This document shows, one piece after another, positions 1-9,045 of a stretch of DNA of 64,000 nucleotides. The stretch's first letter is position 1, and each line of letters begins with the position of its first letter. The position numbers and the translations under genes were made by a program. This stretch comes from Clostridiales bacterium (GTDB taxonomy: Bacteria > Bacillota > Clostridia > Oscillospirales > Oscillospiraceae): assembly GCA_029265405.1 (NCBI GenBank), contig JAJUJI010000002.1, positions 186,001 to 250,000 of the forward strand, given 5' to 3'. The notes under the pieces are model-generated. The model worked only from the letters and a program-made list of their open reading frames with translations, was not told where the DNA came from and made no database searches.

Positions 1-383
1 GGCTCGGCGGCTTATATATAGACGGGCGGCGCTACAGGACGGAGCAGGCGCGCGTCCACAAGGAAGCCGTGATAGTCAAGCTCGAGGGCGTGGACAGCGT
101 CGGAGAGGCTATGGCATTGAAGAACAAGGTGGTTTACCTGGACAGAAACGAGGTTAAGCTTGACGAGGGCGCCTGGTTTGTTCAGGACGCCCTTGGACTT
201 CCCGTTTACGACATTAACGGCGCGGAGCTTGGTAAGCTTGCCGAGGTGCTGGAGCTGCCCGGAGGCGACGTTTTCGTCGTCAAGGGCGAAACGGAACGCC
301 TGATACCGTCAAAGGGCGGCTTTGTTAAGGAAGTCGATTTGGACGGCGGAAGAATAGTCGTAGAGCTTATAGATGGGATGTAG
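1..383 (+). CDS. rimM: Ribosome maturation factor RimM (5' end cut by window)
   Basis: RimM binds ribosomal protein S19 and helps assemble the head of the 30S subunit. The reading frame is open to the left window edge, so the N-terminal part is missing. The visible part holds the end of the RimM N-terminal beta-barrel domain (HKEAVIVKLEGV, then the characteristic AMALKNKVVYLDR segment) and the complete C-terminal PRC-barrel, from DEGAWFVQDALGL to the stop. It lies 41 bases upstream of trmD, the classic rimM-trmD order. The usual rplS partner does not follow trmD here. Confidence 0.93.
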   Translation, partial: LGGLYIDGRRYRTEQARVHKEAVIVKLEGVDSVGEAMALKNKVVYLDRNEVKLDEGAWFVQDALGLPVYDINGAELGKLAEVLELPGGDVFVVKGETERLIPSKGGFVKEVDLDGGRIVVELIDGM

Positions 384-424
384 GGCCAGGCGGCGCCGAT
401 TTTAAGCCTGAGGTCGATGTCGAT

Positions 425-1174
425 ATGGTAACGATGACGATAGACATCCTGACCCTTTTTCCGGACGCGGTAAGCGCCATGATGTCCCAGAGCATCATAG
501 GAAGGGCGCAGGAGAACGAAATAGTGAAAATAAACTGCCGCCAGATAAGGGATTACACCGAAAACCGGCAAAAGCAGGTGGACGACTATCCTTACGGGGG
601 CGGTATGGGCATGGTCATGCAGGTCCAGCCCCTTTACGACTGCTGGAAAAGCGTCTGCGATGAGGCCGGGGAGCGCGTTCATACGATCTATATGTCGCCT
701 CAGGGCAAGACCTTTACCCAGTCGGACGCGATACGGCTAAAAAACGATTACGAAAGGCTTATTCTCGTCTGCGGGCATTACGAGGGCATAGACGAGCGCT
801 TTATTGAGCTTTGCGTAGACGAGGAAATATCTATTGGAGATTTTGTGCTTACCGGAGGCGAAATTGCGGCGATGGCGGTGGCCGACGCCGTTTGCAGGCT
901 CGTACCCGGCGTGCTGGCGGACCAGAGCTGCTTTCGTGAGGAAAGCCACTATTCAGGCCTGCTGGAGTATCCGCAGTATTCAAGGCCGGAGCTGTTCATG
1001 GGCAAAAGGGTGCCCCCCGTCCTGCTCTCCGGCCATCACGCGAACATAAAAAAATGGCGGCGAAAGGAATCCCTCAGGAGGACCCTGACGCGCCGCCCGG
1101 ATATGCTTGAAAAAGCAGTGCTTGAAAGCAGCGATCTGAAGCTGCTTGAGGAGATTAAAAGCGAAATGAAATAA
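425..1174 (+). CDS. trmD: tRNA (guanine-N1-)-methyltransferase TrmD
   Basis: TrmD methylates G37 next to the anticodon of tRNAs reading CNN codons, using S-adenosylmethionine, and so prevents +1 frameshifting. The 249-residue protein has normal family length. The SPOUT-fold motifs are present: YPYGGGMGMVM near residue 60, VCGHYEGIDERF near 118, and the deep-trefoil-knot stretch LTGGEIAAMAVADAV near 140. The ATG at 425 was chosen because a TGAGGT sequence sits 10 bases upstream; the ATG three codons later would match the usual TrmD N-terminus but has poorer spacing. The gene ends in a strong terminator shared with the convergent clpE-like gene. Confidence 0.95.
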   Translation: MVTMTIDILTLFPDAVSAMMSQSIIGRAQENEIVKINCRQIRDYTENRQKQVDDYPYGGGMGMVMQVQPLYDCWKSVCDEAGERVHTIYMSPQGKTFTQSDAIRLKNDYERLILVCGHYEGIDERFIELCVDEEISIGDFVLTGGEIAAMAVADAVCRLVPGVLADQSCFREESHYSGLLEYPQYSRPELFMGKRVPPVLLSGHHANIKKWRRKESLRRTLTRRPDMLEKAVLESSDLKLLEEIKSEMK

Positions 1175-1200
1175 GGGCTGCGGAGCGTACCGCAGCCCTT
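1173..1200. terminator. Bidirectional intrinsic terminator between trmD and clpE-like gene
   Basis: A perfect 11-base-pair stem (arms 1173-1183 and 1190-1200) with a 6-base loop lies between two convergent genes. The arms end in AA/TT, so it can serve trmD on the plus strand and the clpE-like gene on the minus strand. The T-tract is short. Confidence 0.7.
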
Positions 1201-1207
1201 AATCATT

Positions 1208-3517
1208 TCACTTGCAGGTTACTATCTGCACCTGGTCGCCCTCGGCCGTAACGGATATATATTTTACCGGCGAGGCGTAGCTGCTTATCACCACATTGGT
1301 AATAGCGTCCTCAACTTCCTTCTGTATCAGCCTGCGGAGGTTGCGCGCGCCGTAGGTCACGGAATATGACTTGCGGGTCAGGTATTTCAAAAGCTCCTCG
1401 TCGAAGGTTAGGACGTAGCCTTTTTCCGCCATGCTGTCCTTCAGCTCGTTCATCATGATGCGGGCTATATCGACAAAGTTTTCCTCGGAGAGCTTGTTGA
1501 AGTAGACTATCTCGTCAATCCTGTTTATGAACTCGGGCCTCAGGAAATCGTTAAGAGCCTTTAATGCCTTCTCCTTGCCTTGCTCGTTGAGCGTCTTGTT
1601 GAAGCCAAGGCTGCCGTCCTTCCTGTCGCTGCCGGCGTTGGTGGTCATTATTATGATCGTGTTCTCAAAGTTGACCGTCCTGCCGTGCGCGTCGGTTATA
1701 TGCCCGTCGTCAAGTATCTGGAGCAGTATGTTCATCACGTCGGGGTGCGCCTTTTCTATCTCATCGAAAAGAACAACGGAATAGGGCCGCCTGCGTATCT
1801 TTTCCGTGAGCTGGCCAGCCTCGTCGTAGCCCACATAGCCTGGCGGCGAGCCGATGATGCGCGACACCGCGTGCTTTTCCATAAATTCCGACATATCCAG
1901 CCTTATCAGGGATTCGGGGGCGCTGAACAGGTCGGCCGCAAGCCGCTTTACAAGCTCGGTCTTGCCCACGCCGGTGGAGCCTACAAAGATGAAGGACACG
2001 GGCTTGCGCTTTGCCGAAATGCCCACCCTGTTGCGCTTGATGGCGGCGCAGACTGCGTCGATAGCCTCGTCCTGCCCGATAATATGAGACTTGAGTCTTG
2101 CGTCCAGCTTTGCGAGCTTTTCAAACTCGTCTTCCTTTATGCTGCTTGCGGGTATTTTTGTCCACAGCTCTATGACTCTTGCCAGATTTTCCAGCGTCAG
2201 CTCCGGCCAGCCGCCGTTCTCCACATCCATAAGCTCGTTGTCGAGCTGCAGCTCCCTGCTGCGTATGACGGCAAGGCGCTGGTAGTCGCTGCTGGTGGAG
2301 GATGCGGAGGAGAGTATCAGCTCCCTTTCCCTAGCCAAATCGCCGAGCTCCTTGTGCAGCTCGGCGCTCCTGGCAAGCTGCGGGCTTTTAAGGTTGACGT
2401 CTGAGCAGGCCTCGTCTATAAGATCGATAGCCTTGTCGGGCAGGAATCTGTCAGTAATGTAGCGCTCGGAGAGCAGCACGGCCTGCCTGCACATCTCGTC
2501 GGATATGACGACGTTGTGATACTCCTCGTAATAGTGGGCTATGCCCTTGAGTATCTCAATGCTTTCCGGTATCGAGGGCTCCGCCACGGTAACCGGCTGG
2601 AAGCGCCTTTCCAAAGCGCTGTCCTTTTCTATGTGCTTTCTGTATTCGGCAAAGGTGGTGGCGCCGATGACCTGTATCTCGCCCCTTGACAGGGCGGGCT
2701 TGAGAATGTTGGCGGCGTTCATGGAGCCTTCGGCATCCCCCGCGCCGACTATGCTGTGCACCTCGTCTATTACAAGGATTATATTGCCCTGCCTCTTGAT
2801 CTCGTCGATCAGACCCTTCATGCGGCTTTCGAATTGGCCTCGGAACTGGGTCCCGGCGACAAGAGCCGTCAAATCCAGGAGATAGACCTCCTTGTCGCGA
2901 AGCTTGTAAGGCACGTCGCCGTTGACGATGCGCAGCGCGAGGCCTTCGGCTATCGCCGTCTTTCCGACGCCCGGCTCGCCTATCAGGCAGGGGTTGTTCT
3001 TTTGCCTGCGGTTGAGTATCTGTATAACCCGTTCGGTTTCCTCCTCGCGGCCGACTATCCTGTCGATTTTCCCTTCCCTTGCTTTGGCTGTGAGCGACAG
3101 GCAGTAGTTTTCAAGGAATTTCCGCTTGTTGGGGCCCTGGCCTCGCTGGACCGTTTGGTCGCCTGGCTTCTGCCCTTCCCTCTCCCGGTCCCTGCTCGGC
3201 TTGGGCGGCTCGCTTACCGGGCCGCTGAAAAGCTTGCTGAGAAACGGGAAAGTGGCGGTCTTGCCGCTTTCATCGTCGCCGTCGGTTTCCGAAAGCGCTT
3301 CCGCTCCGGTGAAGGCGTCGAGCATTTCTTCGGATATGCCGTCAAGCTCTTCGTCCGATATGCCCATATTCTGCATCAATTCTTTTATAGGCTTTATATT
3401 AAGCTCCTTAGCGCATTTCAGGCAGAGCCCTTCGTTCACGGTTTTTCCGTTTTCAATCTTGGTGATGAAAACCACCGCGACATTCTTCCTGCATCTTGAG
3501 CAAACTGTGGGCTGCAT
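1208..3517 (-). CDS. clpE: ClpE-like AAA+ Clp protease ATPase with N-terminal zinc finger
   Basis: A Clp/Hsp100 unfoldase that would feed substrates into ClpP. The 769-residue protein starts with a zinc-binding module (C6, C9, C32, C35) instead of the double Clp_N repeats of ClpC, the arrangement known for ClpE. A low-complexity charged linker (about 70-130) leads to AAA1 with Walker A GEPGVGKT at 180-187, a Walker B ending in VIDEVHS, and a short M-domain coiled coil. AAA2 has Walker A GSTGVGKT near 510 and Walker [17 protein letters not shown] loop in AAA2 matches the IGF/LGF tripeptide that docks on ClpP. It has its own sigma-A promoter with an overlapping inverted repeat, so repression by a dedicated regulator is likely. 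No mcsA/mcsB/ctsR neighbours are present. Calling it ClpE rather than an atypical ClpC rests on the zinc finger. Confidence 0.85.
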   Translation of the reverse strand: MQPTVCSRCRKNVAVVFITKIENGKTVNEGLCLKCAKELNIKPIKELMQNMGISDEELDGISEEMLDAFTGAEALSETDGDDESGKTATFPFLSKLFSGPVSEPPKPSRDREREGQKPGDQTVQRGQGPNKRKFLENYCLSLTAKAREGKIDRIVGREEETERVIQILNRRQKNNPCLIGEPGVGKTAIAEGLALRIVNGDVPYKLRDKEVYLLDLTALVAGTQFRGQFESRMKGLIDEIKRQGNIILVIDEVHSIVGAGDAEGSMNAANILKPALSRGEIQVIGATTFAEYRKHIEKDSALERRFQPVTVAEPSIPESIEILKGIAHYYEEYHNVVISDEMCRQAVLLSERYITDRFLPDKAIDLIDEACSDVNLKSPQLARSAELHKELGDLARERELILSSASSTSSDYQRLAVIRSRELQLDNELMDVENGGWPELTLENLARVIELWTKIPASSIKEDEFEKLAKLDARLKSHIIGQDEAIDAVCAAIKRNRVGISAKRKPVSFIFVGSTGVGKTELVKRLAADLFSAPESLIRLDMSEFMEKHAVSRIIGSPPGYVGYDEAGQLTEKIRRRPYSVVLFDEIEKAHPDVMNILLQILDDGHITDAHGRTVNFENTIIIMTTNAGSDRKDGSLGFNKTLNEQGKEKALKALNDFLRPEFINRIDEIVYFNKLSEENFVDIARIMMNELKDSMAEKGYVLTFDEELLKYLTRKSYSVTYGARNLRRLIQKEVEDAITNVVISSYASPVKYISVTAEGDQVQIVTCK

Positions 3518-3611
3518 CTTTTAATGCACCTTCCTTTCTTATCGCCTGCGCGGACCGTTGCCATATCCGCCGGCGCCATGCTGGCGCCCTGTGCAATAGC
3601 CTTTTGCACTA

Positions 3612-3630
3612 TGTAATGCGCCTCATTACA
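3612..3630. promoter_or_regulatory. Candidate operator overlapping the clpE-like promoter
   Basis: A perfect inverted repeat, TGTAATG-N5-CATTACA, begins at the last base of the -10 element and covers the expected transcription start of the clpE-like gene. That is the ideal place for a repressor. It does not resemble the CtsR direct repeat or the CIRCE element. The regulator is unknown. Confidence 0.5.
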
Positions 3631-3658
3631 TTATACCAAAAAAAATATCGTTATACAA
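3630..3658 (-). promoter_or_regulatory. Sigma-A promoter of clpE-like gene
   Basis: Minus-strand -35 TTGTAT (3653-3658) and a perfect -10 TATAAT (3630-3635) are 17 bases apart. The leader is about 105 bases. The -35 is weak, and the -10 runs straight into the inverted repeat at 3612-3630. Confidence 0.65.
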
Positions 3659-3716
3659 TTCTGAACATTTACCTGAAATGGCGGACGCAGCCGCCTCTCT
3701 TTATTTGTATTCCTTG

Positions 3717-4388
3717 CTAGAAGCCAAATATAGCGTTAATCGGATTGAAATTCATGCAAAATTTAAGCAATATTGTTTTATCGACAACAGCTTCCTTTAA
3801 AAACATCCCGCTGAACCTGGCCGCCCAGGCTATGGCGAATATGAACAGCAGCCCCTTTAAGAAGCCGAAGGCCAAGCCCAGCGGCGCGTCCGCGGAATCG
3901 ACCTCGGGAAGCCTCAGCTCCAGGCTTGTAAGGTTGGCTATAACAGACAGCAGGATGAGCAGCAATATGAAAGCTACGGCGGCAGTTAGCACCTGCGCAT
4001 ACACGGCGCAGAGCTTTTCAACCAAAGCGTTCCTAAGCACATATCCTCCCTCGGAGACATTTGCGGAAATTTCATCTGCGATATTTGAGGCCGCGGATTT
4101 CATGATGCCCAAGCTTCTCAGCGCCTCATAGGCCTGCTCCCTTACGTCTCCCGAAGCTCCCGCCTGAGTGGCGTTCTCGGCGGTTTTCCCGACAATTCCG
4201 CTTACGAAAGGCTCAAGCATTGTGGTGAACTCGCCCGAATAAGCACTTGACACCTGCTTTGCCGCAAAAAGCGCCGCCGTCAGCGCAAGCACGGAAATTA
4301 GGCCCGATATGAAACCCTTCTTGCGTCCTTTAAACGTGCTCAGCGCAATTATTGCCAATAAGCCGAGGTCTATAATCAGGTTCAGCAT
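3717..4388 (-). CDS. CvpA family membrane protein
   Basis: A 223-residue integral membrane protein of the CvpA (colicin V production) family. The N-terminus (LIIDLGLLAIIALSTFKGRKKG) shows the typical first helix followed by a basic patch. Further hydrophobic helices lie near residues 28-45, 135-160 and 175-200, with a soluble loop between. CvpA proteins affect envelope stress tolerance and biofilm formation, but their molecular role is unclear. It is the penultimate gene of the minus-strand block; the clpE-like gene downstream has its own promoter in the 199-base gap. Confidence 0.8.
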   Translation of the reverse strand: MLNLIIDLGLLAIIALSTFKGRKKGFISGLISVLALTAALFAAKQVSSAYSGEFTTMLEPFVSGIVGKTAENATQAGASGDVREQAYEALRSLGIMKSAASNIADEISANVSEGGYVLRNALVEKLCAVYAQVLTAAVAFILLLILLSVIANLTSLELRLPEVDSADAPLGLAFGFLKGLLFIFAIAWAARFSGMFLKEAVVDKTILLKFCMNFNPINAIFGF

Positions 4389-4477
4389 ACGTATGACCGT
4401 TCCTTTCGTTTCAACGCCTCATGTGCGCTTTTGATAAGGTTTCCGGCTTGACAATATAAGCATGCGGGGGAACTAAG

Positions 4478-5620
4478 CTATTTTGGGGGCTCAAAAACGG
4501 CAGCTCCATTTCCCGATATTATTATCGCCGAGCCGTCGCTGCGGACTACGGCCGATTTTATGCCGGCGGCATTTTCGATGCCGCCCGTTTCCACAAGGTC
4601 GTCTGTATACAGCGCCGCTCCGTTTCCGTTCAGCAGCGAAAGGTATTTGCCTCCGGGCTCACAATATATTCTAACTGACGTATCGTTTATGTCAAGGCTT
4701 GCCGATTGTTTTGCGTTTAAGTCCAGTATGACCAGCCTGCCTGAAGCTCCGGCTTTGTATTTTCCCAGCGCCATTGCCATATAGCCGCCGTCAAGCGAAT
4801 AATCCTCAAGGTACTCTCCGTCGAATTCATACCCGCCAAGCCTTTCGCAGTCGCCTCCTAAAAAACAGACGCCGCCTGAGGAAACCAGGCAAATGCGGTT
4901 CTCGGTGAGATATTCCGCATCGAAATAGACGGTCTCTCCGGAAGTCCAGCTATGCTTTTCATCCTCGCTGTCGAGGCTGTATGACGAAAGCCGACTGCCT
5001 GACTCCGTCAGCGACAGTACGGCGACGCTTTGGCAGGAGGGAGAGACGTCGGCGTCAATGGGGTACCCGCTGCCGAGATACACCTTGTAAACTGAAGCTC
5101 CTTTGTCGTCGTATACCGTGACGGAGCCCTTGTAGCCCTGCTCTCCAGATACGCAGGCGACCCAGCCGGCGTCGTTGACCGAGACGGCAATCAGTTTGCC
5201 GCCTGCGCCGATTTTAGTCTGCCTCCCGCGGGTGTCCACAAGGTATATTTCCGTCCCGCCCACGCTCCAGACGGCCGCGCTTTTCTTGCCTATGGAAACA
5301 ACAGGGTTTGGACAATTGACGGAAAAGCGGCACAAAAGGCTTCCGTTCTTTTTAAAAAGCTGGGCTTCTGCGGAAGATGCGACAAGCAGCATATCTCCAA
5401 AGCCGCTGTAAACATTATCGGAATATGCGTCAAAATCATAAAGCTCGCTCTCCGCCCCGCTTTCCTTTTCCAAAAAGCCGATTACGGAGGCGGGAAGCAC
5501 GGCTCTCAGCTCTTGCCAGTTGAGAGATATGTATACCGCGCCCAACGCGACTGCGGCCAGCAAGACAAGCGATACCGCAGCCCCAAGCGCGCGTCGGGCA
5601 AAGCTTTTTTTTCTTTTCAT
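4478..5620 (-). CDS. DUF5711 family protein, membrane-anchored beta-propeller-like
   Basis: A 380-residue protein with a basic N-terminus (MKRKKSFARR) and one hydrophobic segment at about 12-32, giving an uncleaved signal anchor with the bulk outside the cell. The rest is built from short beta-rich repeats such as LLVASSAEAQLFKKNG, AAVWSVGGTEIYLVDT and GWVACVSGEQG, resembling blades of a WD40-like or PQQ-like propeller. Clostridial homologues are annotated DUF5711. No catalytic motif is visible and the function is unknown. It starts 16 bases downstream of truA and is probably cotranscribed with it. Confidence 0.7.
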   Translation of the reverse strand: MKRKKSFARRALGAAVSLVLLAAVALGAVYISLNWQELRAVLPASVIGFLEKESGAESELYDFDAYSDNVYSGFGDMLLVASSAEAQLFKKNGSLLCRFSVNCPNPVVSIGKKSAAVWSVGGTEIYLVDTRGRQTKIGAGGKLIAVSVNDAGWVACVSGEQGYKGSVTVYDDKGASVYKVYLGSGYPIDADVSPSCQSVAVLSLTESGSRLSSYSLDSEDEKHSWTSGETVYFDAEYLTENRICLVSSGGVCFLGGDCERLGGYEFDGEYLEDYSLDGGYMAMALGKYKAGASGRLVILDLNAKQSASLDINDTSVRIYCEPGGKYLSLLNGNGAALYTDDLVETGGIENAAGIKSAVVRSDGSAIIISGNGAAVFEPPK

Positions 5621-5636
5621 TCGGAAGGCCCCTCGT

Positions 5637-6413
5637 TTACTGCCGATTATTGAACAAAGCCGCGGCCCTCGACTCGCCGCCGTACCAAATCCCGGTCATA
5701 TATAGGCCGTGAGGAGGAACAGTGGGCCCGGCAAGACGCCTGTCGCCGCTACCAAGTATTGACGCTATCTCCTCAGGCTTTATCTTTCCTATGGCCGCGT
5801 ACAGGACCGTACCCGCCATCGCCCTGGCCATGTTATAAAGAAAACCGTTGGCGCTTATCCTCAGGGCGAGGAGGTCTCCTTCCTCAAGCGCCTCAAAAGC
5901 GTATACCGTCCTTACGGTCGTTTTCACATTCGTACCCACGCTGCGAACCGCACTGAAATCGTGGGTGCCCACAAAGGCCGCAGCCGCCTCCCTCAAGGCT
6001 CCGAGATCCAGTCTTTCCGGATAGAAATATGCCCTGTTCCTATAGAAGGGATCTTTGAATCGTCCGTTGTGCACGTAATAGGTGTATTCTTTTCTTACGC
6101 TGGAAAAAACGGCGTGGAAGTCCTCCTCCACCTCGGCGGCGGCGCTTACGGATATATCGTCCGGAAGAAGGGCGTTGAGCGCGAACGGCAGCCTGTCGGC
6201 CGGTATCTTCCCCTCCGTCCTGAAATTGGCGCAGTATACCCTTGCATGGACTCCGGCGTCAGTCCTGCCGCAGCCGAGAACCTTCGTATTTGATTTTAGT
6301 ACTTCGCTTAGGGCGTTTTCGAGGGTTTCCTGCACGGTGGCGGCATTTTTTTGCCGCTGCCAGCCGTGATAGCGGGAACCGTCATAGCTAAGTTTCAAAG
6401 CGATGTTTCTCAT
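5637..6413 (-). CDS. truA: tRNA pseudouridine(38-40) synthase TruA
   Basis: TruA isomerises U38, U39 and U40 in the anticodon arm of tRNAs. The 258-residue protein has family length and starts with the conserved LKLSYDGSRYHGWQRQ. The catalytic motif GCGRTDAGVHA is at 47-57 with nucleophile D52. The C-terminal NGFLYNMARAMAGTV motif is also intact. It closes the ecfA1-ecfA2-ecfT-truA cluster, an order conserved across Firmicutes. Confidence 0.95.
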   Translation of the reverse strand: MRNIALKLSYDGSRYHGWQRQKNAATVQETLENALSEVLKSNTKVLGCGRTDAGVHARVYCANFRTEGKIPADRLPFALNALLPDDISVSAAAEVEEDFHAVFSSVRKEYTYYVHNGRFKDPFYRNRAYFYPERLDLGALREAAAAFVGTHDFSAVRSVGTNVKTTVRTVYAFEALEEGDLLALRISANGFLYNMARAMAGTVLYAAIGKIKPEEIASILGSGDRRLAGPTVPPHGLYMTGIWYGGESRAAALFNNRQ

Positions 6414-6449
6414 ATCGTTTTGCTCGGCAGATAGCGCATGCGCGAGCCT

Positions 6450-7256
6450 TCACAGGCCGAAGGCGTCCAGCGTGATGACCGCAGCCGTCAGCAGGGCCCC
6501 GGCCGACAGGGCCGTCCAGTCGCGCGCGCTCATTACAAGCTGCTTCATTCTTGTTCTGCCCTGTCCGCCGTGGTAGCAGCGGCTCTCCATGGCTACGGCA
6601 AGCTCGTCCGCGCGCCTGAAGGCGCCGACGAAAAGCGGTATCAAAAGAGGAAGAAGGGATTTTGCCTTGCGCATCAGGCCCCCGGAATCGAAATCCGCGC
6701 CCCTCGCCTTCTGCGCGCTCATGATTTTGTCGGTTTCCTCAATTAGCGTCGGAATGAAGCGCAGGGCTATGCTCATCATCATGGCCAGCTCATGAACCGG
6801 CACCCTCAGCTTTTTCAGGGGGTTCATCAGGCTTTCAAGCCCATCCGTCAGCCTTATGGGCGCAGTCGTATAGGTCAGCAGCAGGGTCCCGGTTATAAGG
6901 AGCAGTATCCTTGTAATCATGAAGAAGGCTTTGACTATGCCCTCAAGGTAAATGTGGAATATCCACCAGTCGACAAGCAGCCTTTCGCCCTTCTGGTAAA
7001 ACAGGTTTAGAATGCCGGTCAGCACCATGATCAATATCAGCGGCTTCAGCCCGCTCAATATTGTTTTCAGCCTTATTTTTGAAAGCGCAACGCATAGGAC
7101 AAGAAACGCTGCTACCAGGCCATAGGATACCCAACTGCCTGCTATGAAAAGAACGACGATATAAACTACGGTCATTATAAGCTTTGTTCGCGGATCCAGA
7201 CTATGGATGACCGTATCGCCCGGGAAGTATTGGCCGAGCGTAATGTCTTTAAGCAT
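6450..7256 (-). CDS. ecfT: Energy-coupling factor transporter transmembrane protein EcfT
   Basis: EcfT is the membrane scaffold joining exchangeable vitamin-binding S components to the ATPases EcfA1 and EcfA2. The sequence after the ATG at 7256, MLKDITLGQYFPGDTVIHSLDPR, is the family's normal N-terminus and overlaps the end of ecfA2 by 8 bases; an upstream GTG at 7268 is also possible. Hydrophobic segments lie near 27-60, 65-85 and 105-130. Two coupling elements are visible: KARGADFDSGG near 185-195 and the RCYHGGQGRTRM segment near 230. No S-component gene is present, as expected for a group II ECF system serving several S proteins encoded elsewhere. Confidence 0.93.
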   Translation of the reverse strand: MLKDITLGQYFPGDTVIHSLDPRTKLIMTVVYIVVLFIAGSWVSYGLVAAFLVLCVALSKIRLKTILSGLKPLILIMVLTGILNLFYQKGERLLVDWWIFHIYLEGIVKAFFMITRILLLITGTLLLTYTTAPIRLTDGLESLMNPLKKLRVPVHELAMMMSIALRFIPTLIEETDKIMSAQKARGADFDSGGLMRKAKSLLPLLIPLFVGAFRRADELAVAMESRCYHGGQGRTRMKQLVMSARDWTALSAGALLTAAVITLDAFGL

Positions 7257-8124
7257 GGCCCGAAACACCGCCTTCCTTCAGCCTGAGTATGGAAGCTTCC
7301 GCCTGCTCTATGGTAAAGCAGCTCTCGTCTACGTCCAGTCCCAGCTCCCTCAGCCTTTTCATGACGCGGGTAACGGCCGGCACGTCCAGACCTATTTGCG
7401 AAAGCTCACCGGCGCGGGAAAAAACCTCCCTCGGCGTTCCGTCCATAGCTATTTGGCCGTCGTTGAAAACGACCAGCCTGTCGGCAAGCCTGGCTATGTC
7501 CTCCATGCTGTGCGTTATGAATATTATCGTAGAATTGCGAGCCTTGTGATAATCGGTTATGTTCGCAATTATTTCCTCCCTGCCCTTTGGGTCAAGCCCG
7601 GCGGTAGGCTCGTCCAATATGAGCACGTCAGGCTGCATGGCTATTACGCCGGCTATAGCCGCCCTGCGCTTCTGTCCCCCGGACAGCTCGAAGGGCGATT
7701 TATCAAGGAACTCCTCGGGAATGCCGGCAAAGCGAGCGGCGTCGCGGACGCGGCGGTCTATTTCCGCCTCGCTCAGCTTCATGTTTTTCGGGCCGAAGGC
7801 TATGTCCTTGTAAACGGTTTCCTCAAAAAGCTGGTATTCCGGATATTGGAACACCAGGCCGACGCGGAAGCGTATCCGCCTGGTCGTTTCCCTGCTTGAG
7901 TGTATGTCCTCTCCCTCGAACAGCACCCTGCCGGAGGTGGGCTTCAAAAGCCCGTTCAGGTGCTGGACCAGGGTTGATTTGCCGGAGCCGGTATGGCCGA
8001 TTATTCCTATAAATTCGCCCTTCTCTGCGGCAAAATTCACATCCTTCAGTGCGGCATGCTCGAAGGGCGTTCCCTCGCTGTAGACATGGCATAAATTTTC
8101 TGTCTGTATTATCGGAGCCAACAT
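7249..8124 (-). CDS. ecfA2: Energy-coupling factor transporter ATPase EcfA2
   Basis: One of two ABC ATPases of the group II ECF vitamin/metal uptake module. The 291-residue protein has Walker A GHTGSGKST near 44, the Q-loop region VFQYPEYQLFEETV typical of EcfA2, signature LSGGQKRR, Walker B VLILDEPTAGLD and an H-loop in IFITHSMED. It lies 10 bases after ecfA1 and overlaps ecfT, which indicates translational coupling of the three subunits. Confidence 0.93.
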   Translation of the reverse strand: MLAPIIQTENLCHVYSEGTPFEHAALKDVNFAAEKGEFIGIIGHTGSGKSTLVQHLNGLLKPTSGRVLFEGEDIHSSRETTRRIRFRVGLVFQYPEYQLFEETVYKDIAFGPKNMKLSEAEIDRRVRDAARFAGIPEEFLDKSPFELSGGQKRRAAIAGVIAMQPDVLILDEPTAGLDPKGREEIIANITDYHKARNSTIIFITHSMEDIARLADRLVVFNDGQIAMDGTPREVFSRAGELSQIGLDVPAVTRVMKRLRELGLDVDESCFTIEQAEASILRLKEGGVSGHA

Positions 8125-8134
8125 TATTCTCCCT

Positions 8135-8986
8135 CTAATTGGTTTCCTTTTTAACCGCCCGATATATGGCTTCTGCGCAGTCCTCCACCGAAAGAGCGTC
8201 CAGAGGCAGGCCGAAGCCGTGCCGGTTTAGGGCGTTGAGCAGCTTAGTCGTGTCCGGAACGGTCAGGCCCACGCTTTCAATCCTCTCGGCCTGCGCAAAT
8301 ACCTCTTTCGGCTTTCCGTCTATCAATACGCCTCCGTCGGACATTACTATGAGCCTGTCGGCGTCTATGGTTTCGCCCATATGGTGGGTTATCAGTATTA
8401 CGGTTATTCCCTGCTCCCTGTTAAGCTTTTTGATTGTGTCTATTACCTCGCTGCGCCCTATCGGGTCAAGCATGGCGGTGGGCTCGTCGAGCACAAGGCA
8501 GCGGGGCCGCATGGCGATAAGGCCCGCGATTGCCACCCTCTGCTTTTGCCCGCCTGAAAGAAGGTGCGGCGCGTGCTCCCTGTACTTATACATGCCCACG
8601 CTTTTTAAGGCCTCGTCCACCCTCTGCCTTATCTCCCCTGAGGGTATGCCTATATTCTCGGGCCCGAATGCCACATCGTCCTCGACGACATTGGCGACTA
8701 TCTGGTTGTCCGGGTTCTGAAACACCATGCCTACCGTTTTGCGTATTTCTATAGTAAGGCTTTCGTCGGAGGTATCCATGCCCAGCACGTATGCCTTGCC
8801 GCCCGTAGGCAGCAATATCGCGTTGAAATGCTTTGCCAGCGTGGACTTTCCCGAGCCGTTGTGCCCAAGTATGGCTACGAAGCTGCCCTCCTCTATTTCA
8901 AGGCTTATATCCCTGACGGCAGGCTCATCTTTACTGTTTATGTCGTAGCTATGGCTTAAGTGCTCGGTTTTAATAATAATACTCAT
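8135..8986 (-). CDS. ecfA1: Energy-coupling factor transporter ATPase EcfA1
   Basis: Partner ATPase of EcfA2. Walker A GHNGSGKST, Q-loop VFQNPDNQIVANVVEDDVAFGPEN (characteristic of EcfA1), signature LSGGQKQR, Walker B CLVLDEPTAMLDP and an H-loop in ITHHMGE are complete. The ATG at 8986 was chosen because AAGAG lies 9 bases upstream; ATG 8992 and TTG 8995 are alternatives in the same frame. It is the first gene of ecfA1-ecfA2-ecfT-truA; no separate promoter is obvious in the 50 bases behind the methyltransferase gene. Confidence 0.92.
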   Translation of the reverse strand: MSIIIKTEHLSHSYDINSKDEPAVRDISLEIEEGSFVAILGHNGSGKSTLAKHFNAILLPTGGKAYVLGMDTSDESLTIEIRKTVGMVFQNPDNQIVANVVEDDVAFGPENIGIPSGEIRQRVDEALKSVGMYKYREHAPHLLSGGQKQRVAIAGLIAMRPRCLVLDEPTAMLDPIGRSEVIDTIKKLNREQGITVILITHHMGETIDADRLIVMSDGGVLIDGKPKEVFAQAERIESVGLTVPDTTKLLNALNRHGFGLPLDALSVEDCAEAIYRAVKKETN

Positions 8987-9045
8987 AATCATCAACTCTT
9001 AAATTCGGCATTTGCCTGCCGCCTCCCGCGGCGCATTACCGGCAT

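Noticed and set aside
1580-2404. Long open frames on the plus strand opposite the clpE-like gene
   Set aside because: They are antisense to a fully conserved AAA+ protein, have no ribosome sites and no recognisable domains; such frames are expected in GC-rich coding DNA.
3531-3720. CtsR or CIRCE heat-shock operator ahead of the clpE-like gene
   Set aside because: The inverted repeat there has a different sequence and layout from both elements.
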